64,000 bases of DNA from Agrococcus baldri (lineage in GTDB: Bacteria; Actinomycetota; Actinomycetes; Actinomycetales; Microbacteriaceae): positions 56,474 to 120,473 of the forward strand of contig BJUU01000007.1 in NCBI GenBank assembly GCA_007988785.1, in the 5' to 3' direction. This document shows positions 18,230 through 26,738 of the stretch, piece after piece. Numbering within the stretch: the stretch's first letter is position 1; each line of letters begins with the position of its first letter. Made by a program: the position numbers and the translations under genes. Below the pieces are notes generated by a model, which saw nothing but the letters and a program-made list of their open reading frames with translations, searched no databases and was not told the origin of the DNA.

Positions 18230-19143
18230 TGGAGGCGGACGTCGTCGTCATCGGCGCCGGCCCGGCCGGGCTCGCCGCGACGCTGGGCCTCGCGCGCCAG
18301 CAGCGCACGGTCGCGCTGCTGGACTCCAACCGGCCCCGGCACGCGGCGACGCTGCGGTCGCACGGCTTCCTCACGCGCGACGGCATCTCGCCGCTCGAGC
18401 TGCGCACGCTCGGCCGCGACGAGGTGCTCCGGTACCCGACGGTCGCGTACGAGCGCACCCTGGTGACGCAGATCGCGGCCATCGACGGCGGCTTCGCCGT
18501 GCAGGCCGAGCAGGCCGGATCCCGCGCCGAGAGCGAGACCCGCGCATCCGCCGTGCTCATCGCGACGGGCCTGAGCGAGACGCTGCCGCTGTCGCAGCAC
18601 GTGCGCCCCTGGTACGGCACGAGCCTGCACTCCTGCATGGACTGCGACGGCTACGACAAGCGCGGCCAGGCGCTCGCGCTCATCGGCGAGACCGACGATC
18701 TGGTCGAGCGCGCCATGGTCATCCGCCGGCACACCGACGACCTCGCCGTCTTCACGAACGGGGCGGCGGATGCGGTGGGCGCGGCCGGCGAGGCGCGGCT
18801 GGCCGAGCACGGGGTCGCCCTCGTGCGCACGCCGATCGCCGCCATCGAGGGCGACCGGGACGGCATGCAGGCGGTCGTGCTCGAGGACGGCGAGCGCAGC
18901 GTGCGCACGGGCGGCTTCGTGCGGCCCTGGTGGCACGCGCAGCTCGGCTTCGCCGAGCCGCTGGGACTCGAGACCGATGAGGACGGCCTGGTGGTGGTCG
19001 ACCGCGCGCAGCGCAGCTCGGTCGCGGGAGTGTACGCGGCCGGCGACATCACGCCCGGCTTCCGCCAGCTGGCGGTCGCGGCCGGCGCCGGCACCATCGC
19101 AGCCTCGGTCATCAACCGCGACCTCATCGCCCGCGGCCTGTAG
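18229..19143 (+). CDS. Thioredoxin-reductase-like FAD oxidoreductase
   Basis: A 304-residue NAD(P)/FAD-dependent oxidoreductase of the TrxR-like fold. The FAD motif is VVIGAGPAGLAATLGLAR and the C-terminal FAD block is GVYAAGDIT. A CMDC pair in HSCMDCDGYDKRG occupies the place of the redox-active CxxC of thioredoxin reductase. The NADPH-binding glycine motif is poorly preserved, which is seen in ferredoxin- or other-cofactor-dependent relatives. It is coupled to gltX by a one-base overlap. The partner is unknown. Confidence 0.82.
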   Translation: MEADVVVIGAGPAGLAATLGLARQQRTVALLDSNRPRHAATLRSHGFLTRDGISPLELRTLGRDEVLRYPTVAYERTLVTQIAAIDGGFAVQAEQAGSRAESETRASAVLIATGLSETLPLSQHVRPWYGTSLHSCMDCDGYDKRGQALALIGETDDLVERAMVIRRHTDDLAVFTNGAADAVGAAGEARLAEHGVALVRTPIAAIEGDRDGMQAVVLEDGERSVRTGGFVRPWWHAQLGFAEPLGLETDEDGLVVVDRAQRSSVAGVYAAGDITPGFRQLAVAAGAGTIAASVINRDLIARGL

Positions 19144-19310
19144 GTCGAGGAGCGCGCCGCACCGTAGGTCGAGGAGCGCCGCGCGGAGCGCGACGCGTCA
19201 CGAGACCGAATCGCCCCATCACTCCGTAGGTGGAGGAGCGCGCGCCGCGGGCGCACGCCTGTCGTAGGTCGAGGAGCGCGCGCCGCAGGCGCACGCGTCA
19301 CGAGACCGAA
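19140..19310. repeat. Intergenic 'GTAGGTCGAGGAGCGC' repeat cluster
   Basis: At least four diverged copies of a dispersed repeat start at 19140, 19164, 19226 and 19264. The fuller ones continue GCGCGCCGCAGGCGCACGCG and end TCACGAGACC. The first copy contains the stop codon of the upstream oxidoreductase. Such repeats are common between genes in Microbacteriaceae and fill this 190-base gap. Confidence 0.75.
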
Positions 19311-19330
19311 CCCCCTGCAAGACTCAGCTC

Positions 19331-20107
19331 GTGACCCCCGACCTCTGGCTCCGCACCGCCGTCGCCATCGCGCTCCTCGCCGCGATCGCGTTCACCGGCC
19401 TGCGGCTGCTCCGGGTCGCCGCGCCGTGGGAGGCCGTCATCGCGATCCTGCGCGCCGCCGCGCAGCTCGCACTCCTGAGCATCGTGCTCGCCGGGCTGAT
19501 CCAGGACATCCGCTGGGTCGCCCTCGGCCTCGCGGTGATGCTGCTCGCCGCCGTCTTCACGGCTGCCCGGCGCGGCCGCGGGGCGTCGGCGCGGCTGCCG
19601 CTGCTCGCTGCGGCGATCGCCGCCGGGCCGGCCGCGTCGATGCTCGTCGTCTTCGGCACCGGCGCCATCGAGCTGACCGCGCAGTACCTGCTGGCGATCG
19701 GCGGCATCGTGATCGGCAACGCGATGACGATGGCGATCCTCGTGCAGCGGGTGCTGCACGCCTCGATCGCCGATCACTGGGACGAGGTCGAGGGCTGGCT
19801 CGCGCTCGGCGCGACGCCGCGGCGGTCGGTCGCCACGCTCGCGAGGGGAGCGGTGCGCACGGCGCTGCTGCCCGCGATCGACCAGACCCGCACGACCGGC
19901 ATCGTGGTGCTGCCGGGGGCGTTCGTGGGAGCCGTCTTCGCCGGCCTGTCGCCGCTCGAGGCCGGTCGCTTCCAGCTGGTCGTGCTCGCGTCCATCCTGG
20001 CGGCCGGTGTCGTCACCGCAAGCATCCTCGCCTTCGCGCCGAGCGGATCGGCCGCGTCCCGGGTCGCGCCGGCACGGACCTCCGACTCCGGTCAGGCGAG
20101 CGGATGA
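19331..20107 (+). CDS. ABC transporter permease, FetB/UPF0014 family
   Basis: A 258-residue membrane protein with about seven hydrophobic helices. The conserved cytoplasmic blocks IGNAMTMAILVQRV and ALGATPRRSV, and the loop LPAIDQTRTTGIVVLPGAFVGAVFAG, are hallmarks of the FetB-type permease that pairs with an ATPase (FetA) in metal or iron homeostasis. The GTG start at 19331 follows the repeat cluster. No FetA-like ATPase is adjacent, so its partner must lie elsewhere or be missing. Confidence 0.82.
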   Translation: MTPDLWLRTAVAIALLAAIAFTGLRLLRVAAPWEAVIAILRAAAQLALLSIVLAGLIQDIRWVALGLAVMLLAAVFTAARRGRGASARLPLLAAAIAAGPAASMLVVFGTGAIELTAQYLLAIGGIVIGNAMTMAILVQRVLHASIADHWDEVEGWLALGATPRRSVATLARGAVRTALLPAIDQTRTTGIVVLPGAFVGAVFAGLSPLEAGRFQLVVLASILAAGVVTASILAFAPSGSAASRVAPARTSDSGQASG

Positions 20108-20145
20108 ACCTCATTGGCTGATGTTCTTCCTTCCCATCTCGTGAT

Positions 20146-20164
20146 CTTCCTCCTATGGTGGAAG
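20146..20164 (+). promoter_or_regulatory. VapBC promoter and operator
   Basis: CTTCCTCC-TAT-GGTGGAAG is a 19-bp near-perfect palindrome (7 of 8 arm bases) overlapping the -10-like TATGGT (20154-20159). The vapB ATG is six bases beyond that box. This matches toxin-antitoxin autoregulation. Confidence 0.62.
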
Positions 20165-20165
20165 C

Positions 20166-20417
20166 ATGGCGCTCAATATCAAGGATCCCGAGACCGATCG
20201 CCTCGCTCGAGAGCTGGCGCAGGCGACCGGCGAGACGATCACGGTCGCGGCCCGTCGCGCGATCGAGGAGCGGCTCCGGCGAGTGCGGGCGAGGAGTGCC
20301 AGCGGCGTCGAGGCGCAGGTGCAGGCGATCATCGAGCGTGGGCGCGCGCGAACGCCGCTCGACGACCGCGGGGCCGACGAGATCCTCGGCTACGATGCGG
20401 TCGGGCTGCCGCAGTGA
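20166..20417 (+). CDS. vapB: VapB-type antitoxin
   Basis: An 83-residue antitoxin of the PSK/ribbon-helix-helix type. The N-terminus MALNIKDPETDRLARELAQ is the standard DNA-binding strand and helix, and the Arg-rich middle and C-terminus bind the toxin. It overlaps vapC by four bases (GTGA) and has a palindrome over its promoter, so it probably represses its own operon with VapC. Confidence 0.86.
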   Translation: MALNIKDPETDRLARELAQATGETITVAARRAIEERLRRVRARSASGVEAQVQAIIERGRARTPLDDRGADEILGYDAVGLPQ

Positions 20418-20812
20418 TCGTCATCGACACATCGGCGCTCGTCGCCATCGTCGCGGCGGAGTCGGATGCCGAGCGGGTCGCTGCAGTGCTCCTCCGGCAC
20501 GCGGGTGACGTGGAGCTGAGCGCCGCGACGCTGCTCGAGGCGACGATCGTGCTCGAGGCGCGGTACGGCGCGGATGCGTCGACAGATCTTGAACTGCTCA
20601 TCGATCGTCTCGGCATCGCTGTCGTGCCGGTCGATGCCGATCAGGCGGCGATCGCGGCACAGGCCTGGCGACGGTTCGGCAAGGGGCGGCATCCTGCGGC
20701 GCTGAACTTCGGCGACTGCTTCTCCTATGCGCTCGCCACGGCGCGGGGGGCAGCGCTGCTGTTCAAGGGTCGCGACTTCGCGCAGACCGATGTGCGGGAC
20801 GCGAGCGGCTGA
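20414..20812 (+). CDS. vapC: VapC-type PIN-domain ribonuclease toxin
   Basis: A 132-residue PIN-domain protein starting at the GTG that overlaps the vapB stop. The acidic active-site residues are visible: Asp in VIDTSALVAI, Glu in LLEATIVLEAR, and Asp in NFGDCFSYALA, with the terminal LLFKGRDFAQTD block. VapC toxins cleave tRNA or rRNA when freed from VapB. Both partners look intact. Confidence 0.88.
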   Translation: MIVIDTSALVAIVAAESDAERVAAVLLRHAGDVELSAATLLEATIVLEARYGADASTDLELLIDRLGIAVVPVDADQAAIAAQAWRRFGKGRHPAALNFGDCFSYALATARGAALLFKGRDFAQTDVRDASG

Positions 20813-20863
20813 CATGTCGTCGGGATCATGCAAGCACCCCGCACGCGTGCTGGGAGCCTCGGC

Positions 20864-21706
20864 ATGAGCATCTATGAGGAGCTGGTCGTTCCAGCGGGTC
20901 TCGCGGGCATCGCGACCCGCCTCTGGCAGCTCGAGGCCACGCCGCTGCACCGCTACGAGAAGATCCTGCCGCTGCCGAACGTCCACCTGATCGTCAACCT
21001 CTCCGACCCCTACCGGCTGTTCGGCCGCGCGGGCCGGGCCGCCGAGGTGGTGGATGCGTTCGTCTCCGGGCTGCAGCGCGAGTGCCTGGTGATCGAGTCG
21101 CCGACGCGCATTCGCCACGTCGGAGTCGAGCTCACGCCGGCCGGGCTGCACACCATGGCGCCGCAGCACGCCGCGGCGAGTGCGGGCGCGGTGCAGGATG
21201 CCCGCCGGCTGCTGGCAGGCGTCGACGCGCTCGTCGCGCAGCTCCACGCGGCATCCGCCCCTGACGCGCGCCTGCGCATCCTCGCCGAATTCCTGCTCCG
21301 CGCGAGCGCGCAGCCGCCCGACCGGCTGGTCGACGACGCAGTGCGAGCGATCGGCGCGGATCTCGACCGCACGATCGAGTCGATCGCCGCTGAGCTCGGC
21401 GTCTCGCAGCGCACGCTCATGGCGCGCTTCCGCGCCGTCACCGGCACCACCCCGAAGCAGCATGCGCAGGTGCTGCGCTTCCATCGCTTCGTGGATGCCG
21501 TGCACACTGCCGGGGGCCGACCGGACTGGGCCGCGCTCGCGGTCTCGAGCGGCTACTACGATCAGCCGCACGTCATCCGCGCCTTCCGCCGATTCAGCGG
21601 CTGGACGCCGGGGGAGTACTACCGCCTGGCCGCCGAGCACGGGCCGGATGCCGCGCACTTCGTGCCGCTCGCCCAGCTGCCGCTTGCTGCTCAGGCGAGC
21701 GCGTAG
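20864..21706 (+). CDS. AraC family regulator with DUF6597-like N-terminus
   Basis: A 280-residue activator. The N-terminal 140 residues resemble the DUF6597 sensor (HRYEKILPLPNVHLIVNL), followed by a C-terminal AraC/XylS double helix-turn-helix (IAAELGVSQRTLMARF and SSGYYDQPHVIRAFRRFSG). The ATG at 20864 has GGGAG eight bases upstream; an in-frame ATG at 20828 is the alternative. It overlaps the convergent DUF4287 gene by 16 bases. Its target is unknown. Confidence 0.85.
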   Translation: MSIYEELVVPAGLAGIATRLWQLEATPLHRYEKILPLPNVHLIVNLSDPYRLFGRAGRAAEVVDAFVSGLQRECLVIESPTRIRHVGVELTPAGLHTMAPQHAAASAGAVQDARRLLAGVDALVAQLHAASAPDARLRILAEFLLRASAQPPDRLVDDAVRAIGADLDRTIESIAAELGVSQRTLMARFRAVTGTTPKQHAQVLRFHRFVDAVHTAGGRPDWAALAVSSGYYDQPHVIRAFRRFSGWTPGEYYRLAAEHGPDAAHFVPLAQLPLAAQASA

Positions 21707-22239
21707 GCGTCGCGCAGCCAGCGCAGCAGCTCGTCGTCGACATCTTCGATCGTCGCGATGTCGACGCGGTGCGTGCACATGCCACCCGCCGCTTTGAGCC
21801 GCTCGGTGGGCTTCGCGTCACCGAGGTTGATGCCCAGCTGCACGCGCTTGGCGCTCGCGGCTTCGACGACCGCGAACTGCTTCCGGCGGCGCAGCGAGAC
21901 GCTCGTCTTCTTCGGCGCCACCTCGACGTCGTCGCCGAAGTCGGCGACGGCCCCAAGGATGCGGTCGAGGATCGGTCGCAGACCGGCCTTCCCGCCGGTG
22001 TACTGCGCATCGACGAGGTCGTCGCCGCTCACGGGTCCCGCATCCCTGGCGCGGTGCTGCAGCACCACGAGGTTCGCGAACCCGTGCGTCATGCCGTGCT
22101 CGCCCTTCAGCAGCGCCATGGCCTGCCCGTGCTTCTCGGGGGCTGCGGCATCGAGCACCGCGAACCACTCCACGAGGCTCCTGCCGGTCTTCGCCGGCAG
22201 GTTGTCGATCATCGTCTGCGTCGCAGCATCCACGTCCAT
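21691..22239 (-). CDS. DUF4287/DUF5655 domain protein
   Basis: A 182-residue protein. Residues 5-75 are a DUF4287 region (DNLPAKTGRSLVEWFAV, then KHGMTHGFANL-like text reading HGMTHGFANLVV). The C-terminal half is a DUF5655-like domain (VEVAPKKTSVSLRRRKQFAVV). No function is assigned. The frame upstream of its ATG stays open all the way through the antisense of tRNA-Gln into the recombinase, so in the integrated state it could be translated as the tail of a recombinase chimera; the independent start at 22239 is preferred because the domain begins there. Confidence 0.8.
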   Translation of the reverse strand: MDVDAATQTMIDNLPAKTGRSLVEWFAVLDAAAPEKHGQAMALLKGEHGMTHGFANLVVLQHRARDAGPVSGDDLVDAQYTGGKAGLRPILDRILGAVADFGDDVEVAPKKTSVSLRRRKQFAVVEAASAKRVQLGINLGDAKPTERLKAAGGMCTHRVDIATIEDVDDELLRWLRDAYALA

Positions 22240-22308
22240 GGCATGACCGTAGCGCGGGCGCTCGCGGCCGCGATTGGACGAAGTTGACCTCCCGATCGAC
22301 CTGTGAGA

Positions 22309-22338
22309 TTGGCGCTCGAGCGCGCGAACCGCTATGCT
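22309..22338 (+). promoter_or_regulatory. Probable tRNA-Gln promoter
   Basis: TTGGCG (22309-22314) and TATGCT (22333-22338), 18 bases apart, lie 35 bases before the tRNA. This is the only promoter-like pair in the gap. Confidence 0.45.
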
Positions 22339-22373
22339 CGACTCTTGGTTCACTCGCTCCGGCGTGCGACCAT

Positions 22374-22448
22374 TGGGGTATGGTGTAATTGGCAACACGG
22401 AGGTTTCTGGTACCTTTGTTCTTGGTTCGAGTCCAGGTACCCCAGCCA
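22374..22448 (+). tRNA. tRNA-Gln (anticodon CTG)
   Basis: Full cloverleaf: acceptor TGGGGTA pairs with TACCCCA, D-arm GTGT/ACAC, anticodon stem GAGGT/ACCTT with loop TTCTGGT (anticodon CTG), and T-arm CTTGG-TTCGAGT-CCAGG. The discriminator is G, as is usual for tRNA-Gln, and CCA is encoded. The T-arm carries the 9-base sequence that recurs at the far end of the integrated element, so everything 3' of it was probably supplied by the element. Confidence 0.96.
22423..22431 (+). other. Candidate attL core
   Basis: TGGTTCGAG in the T-arm of tRNA-Gln, identical to 48890-48898. It is in frame with the recombinase gene on the other strand (codons CTC GAA CCA). A third, inverted copy CTCGAACCA lies at 22460-22468 and may be a recombinase arm. 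Confidence 0.6.
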
Positions 22449-24216
22449 GATGAACGTTACTCGAACCATGGTCAAATGAACTGATCATGGCTCTTGCAGG
22501 ACTCTCCGCTTCCGAGCGGGGAGTCCTTTTTTGTTGGGCCGCATGGCCCGCGGTGCCGCCCTGTGTCGCGTCGTTCAGCCCTCGGACGGCACGGTTACCC
22601 TTGCTCCGCTGTGCGGCGACCTCTGTGCGCTCGTCGCGCACGAAGACCGCCAGGTGCTCGAAGTACGCCAGCAGCAGATCTCGGCGCACGGTGTCGGATG
22701 CCCGCTTGTAGAGCTCTTCCGGGTTCGCCAATAGGTCCATGAATGCGACGGCTGTGTCAGCGCCGTATTGCAGCCGATCGGCCGTCTGCTCGAGCTTCTC
22801 CTGTAGTGCTTCCTTGGCCAAGGTCGTGTGCTCGATCCGTTCTCGGATCTTGGTGACCGGCAGTGTTCCCGAAGCGGCCAGGTCGATCAACCGCTCCTCC
22901 TGCCGTTCCAACTTTGCAAGTTGCTTCCGCAGCTGCGTCTTCGCATCGCGGTCTTCGGCCAGCAAGTTGTCGACCGCGCCAGCCAGTGCCTCGCGCATGC
23001 CGTCAAGGGCGTCGACGCTCAGCCGCTCACGCGCCACTACTTCCAGAAGGCGATCCTCAATCTGTTCGACGCGGATCCACGGCATCGAGCATTGCTTGCG
23101 CTGCTTGGCAGCACAGACGAGGTACTCGTAGGTGCCACCGTTGCCGTTGGCCTGGCTATAGATCAGGCGGCTGGTTCGGCCCGCCTCCGCGCAATGTCCG
23201 CACCGCAGCAGCCCCTTCAAGTAGTGATGATGCGTGATGTCGCGATCGCCCTGTCGCTTCCGCTGATCCAAGATCTCCTGAACCTTGAGGAACGTCTCCT
23301 TACTGACCAGCGCCTCGTGACGACCGACGTAGAGCTTGCCCTTGTAGCGCATCACCCCGGTGTAGTACGGGTTGCGAAGTATCAGCGCCAGACGACTGAT
23401 GCTCACGGCTTGGGCCGGTCTCGAAGGGGATGGCCGCGTCGTCAGGCCGTGTTCGATGAGGAGGTCGCGCAGCTGCGCGATGGAGTACCGCCCAGTCGCG
23501 TACTGCTCGAAAGCGAATCGCACGAGGGGTGCTCGTTCGGGATCGAGGTCGATAGTGTTGACGAGCCGACCGCTGTACTCCTTGCGAACATTGAGATAGC
23601 CGAGCTTCGCCCGGCCGACCGTGCCGCCTTGCTCAACCTTGTGCGCCATCTTGACCTTCACGTCCTCGCCGTTCATCCGAACTTGGACTTCGTTCATGAC
23701 GTCGGTGATGGCCTCCATGGCGTCCGCCATGTAGCCCGACCCGAACTCCTCCTTCGCGGAGACGAGCCGAACCCCCTTTTCCAACAGCTGACGCTTGGTG
23801 ATGGCCGCATCGGTGAAGTTGCGGAAGACGCGCGAGCGCATATATATGACCACAAACTTCACTTGCGGGTTGGCTTCGACGTAGCGCAACAACTTCTTGA
23901 ACTCGGCGCGCTTGGATATCGTCTGCGCAGATTGCCCCGGCTCGACGAACTCTTTGACAACGGTCGCGCGCAACTCTCGGACTTTGCGCATCGCCTCCAC
24001 GCGCTGCGTGGCGATGCTGTTGCCGTCCTCGTCAAGGTCGGCAGCGGTGTGCAGCTGCCGTGGTGTCGAGACGCGCAGGTAGGTGACGGCTTGCGGCACG
24101 CCCAACTGCACGTCTTCGGCCGTGGGGCTCGACGGCAACGCCATCAGATGCTCGAGTCCATCGAGTGAGTTTGTGTTTGGCATTTGCCGAGTGATTTCGG
24201 CGCTTTCTAGGGCCAT
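22423..24216 (-). CDS. Large serine recombinase (integrase), 3' end split by integration
   Basis: Catalyses site-specific integration and excision. From the ATG at 24216 (GGAGGT eleven bases upstream) it has the resolvase catalytic domain with nucleophile Ser50 in YLRVSTPRQ, then the recombinase domain (AHKVEQGG, ILRNPYYTGVMRYKG), a zinc ribbon (LLRCGHC and a later Cys pair), and a coiled-coil (KQLAKLERQEERLI). A longer in-frame start at 24366 adds 50 residues. No stop precedes the att core: in the chromosome the frame runs on through antisense tRNA into the DUF4287 gene. In the joined circle five more codons (LHRWV) and TAG follow, giving about 603 residues. Confidence 0.85.
22499..22532 (+). 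terminator. Rho-independent terminator of tRNA-Gln
   Basis: GGACTCTCCGC pairs with GCGGGGAGTCC (one G-T pair) and is followed by six Ts. It lies inside the antisense of the recombinase coding sequence, so the element carries a replacement tRNA end together with its own terminator. Confidence 0.85.
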
Positions 24217-24385
24217 GGCTTGGATACCTCCGGTTAGCTCCTCCGGATTAACCCTCTCTTCGGCGAGGAAGTCCAGTCCTTTAGCGGCGTTCGCGCTTTG
24301 TTGCGGGGCGGGCACGGGGGTGTCCTCGCCGTTGTAGTTTTCGCCTCGGAAATCGCGACGTCTCATGTCTTGCCTCTCAAGAGAG

Positions 24386-24640
24386 TTACGCGGATTCAGC
24401 GTGCTTACCCGGATCGACCGAGCTGTGGTCGTTCGCTCGCGAGTGCGGCTGAATTAACCCGTCGTACTCCTCTTGCGCGAGGCGCAGCAGCACCCGAGCT
24501 AGTCGGTGAAGGTCTGGTCGCTCACGCCGCGACGGTGTGATGGCGATCCGGCGCGACGTCAGGACGGCGGCGCTGCGACTGACGCTCCCCGGTCTGCGTT
24601 TGCGCCGGGGCTCCTCGTGATGGCTACTTGGCGAAGGCAT
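24386..24640 (-). CDS. Small basic hypothetical protein of the element
   Basis: 84 residues. The N-terminus is Pro/Arg-rich; the C-terminal half (RRERPDLHRLARVLLRLAQ) looks like a genuine amphipathic helix. The ATG lies inside the last codons of the upstream gene, giving a 17-base overlap typical of this tightly packed operon. It precedes the recombinase. The function is unknown and the start is uncertain. Confidence 0.5.
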   Translation of the reverse strand: MPSPSSHHEEPRRKRRPGSVSRSAAVLTSRRIAITPSRRERPDLHRLARVLLRLAQEEYDGLIQPHSRANDHSSVDPGKHAESA

Positions 24641-25409
24641 GGATCTGCCCGTTCCGCTCGACGAGGTCGTAGGCCAGCTCGAGTTGTTCGTAGATCGGCC
24701 GGTGGTCGATCGTGACGGCGTGTGAATCGATGCCGTGATCGAGCGCCCAGCCGACAAGGTCGGACTCCCACTCCTCCAGTGGACTCAGCGCGCGTAGCGC
24801 TTCCTCACGCGTCTCGTAGGTCCCGAAGAACGCTTCCTTGAAGTTGGAATACATGTCCTCGGCCATGGCGTCGATGTCGGGAAGCGACAGGTAGGCCTGC
24901 AGCGCTGTCCAGTGGTCGAGACCGTGCTCGGCCAGGCGGCCTTCGAGTTCGGCCATCTGCCCGCCGGTGTACTCGGCGGGGACGTAGGCCGTGAAGCTTC
25001 GCCCGCCGACGAACACCTGAGACTGGATTAGCCCATCGTCCTGCTCGATCGGTGGGTGCTCTGCCGGTAGGACTGGATCGGGATCGGCGTTGTCGCGGTC
25101 GACCAGATACGTGCCGAGCCAGTCTATCCAATGGCGCACAGTCGGCGGAGTGGTCGGCTCTTGGTAGAGCACCAGGTACTCCGGCCGGAGGTCGTCGTAG
25201 GTGCCCGCGCCAGTTCGGCCGAATGCAGCCAGTGCTGAGTCGCGGCCGGCGGCTCGTCCGAGGGTGTGGGCGATGAGACGAGCTGTGCCTCGGTCGATCT
25301 CGCGGCCCTCAGCAGACGCAGCTGCGATGCCGTGGGTGATCAGGTCTTGGAACCGATAGAAGTTTGGCTCCTGTTGCTCGTGCCGCTCAGTGCTCTCGCG
25401 CTCATTCAT
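24624..25409 (-). CDS. Hypothetical element protein, possibly ArdA-like
   Basis: A 261-residue acidic protein. The second half, with blocks LDHWTALQAYLSLPDI and SNFKEAFFGTYETREEALR, resembles the layout of ArdA antirestriction proteins, which are acidic DNA mimics carried by conjugative elements. The likeness is faint and no catalytic motif is expected in that family. It overlaps the upstream gene by four bases (ATGA) and lies in the transfer operon, a usual place for antirestriction genes. Confidence 0.6.
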   Translation of the reverse strand: MNERESTERHEQQEPNFYRFQDLITHGIAAASAEGREIDRGTARLIAHTLGRAAGRDSALAAFGRTGAGTYDDLRPEYLVLYQEPTTPPTVRHWIDWLGTYLVDRDNADPDPVLPAEHPPIEQDDGLIQSQVFVGGRSFTAYVPAEYTGGQMAELEGRLAEHGLDHWTALQAYLSLPDIDAMAEDMYSNFKEAFFGTYETREEALRALSPLEEWESDLVGWALDHGIDSHAVTIDHRPIYEQLELAYDLVERNGQIHAFAK

Positions 25410-25699
25410 GACCTGGCTCCTCGGGCAAAGATGACATGGCGGCTGAGGGCGTCCACCCAGGCTTCCTGCTCGAACGGCACCCGCAGGTCGTCGATCTCGT
25501 CGAGGGCTCTAGCAGCGTCGAGTTGGCCTGTCCCAGCGAACTGCTCCAGCGCGGTGCCGGGGCCGTCGTGGACGCTGGCGGCGATGACCCGGGCCAGCGT
25601 CGTCTGCTGGTCCTCGATGTCGAGTGCCAGAAGCAGCGTGATGATGTCGCGGGCACGGTCGGATTGATCCGGCGCCGCTGAGATGGTTGATGTATTCAT
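25406..25699 (-). CDS. Hypothetical element protein
   Basis: 97 residues, helical and acidic, with no recognised domain. The start overlaps the upstream replication-relaxation gene by four bases and its stop overlaps the next gene in the same way, so it is embedded in a translationally coupled operon. GGAGGT lies just before the ATG. Confidence 0.65.
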   Translation of the reverse strand: MNTSTISAAPDQSDRARDIITLLLALDIEDQQTTLARVIAASVHDGPGTALEQFAGTGQLDAARALDEIDDLRVPFEQEAWVDALSRHVIFARGARS

Positions 25700-26535
25700 G
25701 GGGTACCTCCTTTCGGGCTAGGTGTGACGTACGGCGCGACGACGGAGAGCGAGCTCTCAGCTGTCGCGGCGTGGAAAAGTTGCGAGTTGAGTTGACGGTC
25801 GCTGGCGATGGCTTCGCGGATGCGGCGGGCGCGAGTCTGGTCGGGCGTGACCCAGATGACGGACGGGAACAGGCCGTGGATGGCTTGCTCGGTGCCGCTC
25901 TGCCAGTACGACTCATACAGGCGGCACTTGCGCAGGATCGCCGGCATGTGCTCGGTGCCGCGATCGATCTCGATGAAGCAGTGGGTCTCGTGATCGGAAT
26001 CGGCTGTGACGACCGAGAGGTCGGGCTTGAGCGTCTGGCCTCCGGCAGCGGTCTGGAAACTACGCCAGTTGGCCGGTTCGGTTCCGAGCTCGAGCAGGTC
26101 GAAACCTCGGTCCATAGCGGCTTCGCCCAACGCGGCTGCGTAGCGCGCCACGTCGAGCGTGTGCTCCAGGAAGCCGATGGTCGGAGTGACGTAGCGCCGT
26201 CGGGCCGGGTCGCCGCGCCTGGCTCGCAGGTAGCGCTCGCCTCCGGCTGCCAGTTGCCAGATCGTCTGGCTGGAGCCATGTGACGGGCCGCCTATGCGCC
26301 GCGATACGCGAGCGATCAGGGCGTGGGCCTCGAGTCGACGGAGCACTCGGGTTGTGGCGCGGGTTGCCGATGAACTGGTGGCGTGGCCAGTGTTGCCGAC
26401 TGGGAACTGGAGTCGCTGGATGAGCCGGGTATCGAGCAGACGGAAACGTTCCAGATACTCGAGGATGCGGATGTCACGATCGGACAGCAGCTGGCCGAGC
26501 GACCGTGCGCTGGGCGCTTGGCGGACGGCATTCAT
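25696..26535 (-). CDS. Replication-relaxation family protein
   Basis: 279 residues. An N-terminal winged-helix region (LSDRDIRILEYLERFRLL, then VLRRLEAHALIARVSRR) is followed by a domain with IEIDRGTEHMPAILRKCRLY, which has the look of a PD-(D/E)XK-like core (E-x-D, then a later Lys). This is the pattern of replication-relaxation proteins found on actinobacterial plasmids and integrative elements, where they accompany mobilization ATPases. AGGAGG precedes the ATG, and the upstream small ORF ends in its start codon. Confidence 0.78.
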   Translation of the reverse strand: MNAVRQAPSARSLGQLLSDRDIRILEYLERFRLLDTRLIQRLQFPVGNTGHATSSSATRATTRVLRRLEAHALIARVSRRIGGPSHGSSQTIWQLAAGGERYLRARRGDPARRRYVTPTIGFLEHTLDVARYAAALGEAAMDRGFDLLELGTEPANWRSFQTAAGGQTLKPDLSVVTADSDHETHCFIEIDRGTEHMPAILRKCRLYESYWQSGTEQAIHGLFPSVIWVTPDQTRARRIREAIASDRQLNSQLFHAATAESSLSVVAPYVTPSPKGGTP

Positions 26536-26738
26536 GGCTGGCCTCCTGGGAGCGGCCGGGCCCGGCTGACACCGCTCGATAGAGCGGGAGTCCCATCCCT
26601 GTTCGGCCCCTGTGCGGCGCTGTGGCGGCCAAGCGCGCCCAGGCTGGCGGTGGTGGCAGGACGGCTGGACGGAAGCCCGGACGGACGCCGTGTCGCTGCG
26701 ATTTCCAGTGGTCGTCGCGTAAGTGGGCAGCCGATCAT
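26532..26738 (-). CDS. Small coupled ORF between coupling ATPase and relaxation gene
   Basis: 68 codons whose ATG overlaps the stop of the coupling ATPase (ATGA) and whose stop overlaps the start of the next gene (ATGA). The predicted peptide is rich in Pro, Arg, Ser and Ala with no recognised domain. The geometry argues that it is translated; it may simply serve to couple translation of its neighbours. Confidence 0.45.
   Translation of the reverse strand: MIGCPLTRRPLEIAATRRPSGLPSSRPATTASLGALGRHSAAQGPNRDGTPALSSGVSRARPLPGGQP

Noticed and set aside
20414..20812. VapC as a broken toxin
   Set aside because: The GTG start gives a full PIN domain with its acidic residues; an ATG-only reading would wrongly truncate it.
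22460..22468. CTCGAACCA as the attL core
   Set aside because: It is inverted relative to the right-end copy, and direct repeats are needed for integration. It is kept only as a possible recombinase arm site.
21691..24366. A single 891-codon recombinase-DUF4287 protein
   Set aside because: The frame is open, but the middle is antisense to tRNA-Gln and the DUF4287 domain begins at its own ATG. The join is best explained as a product of integration, so the parts are listed separately.
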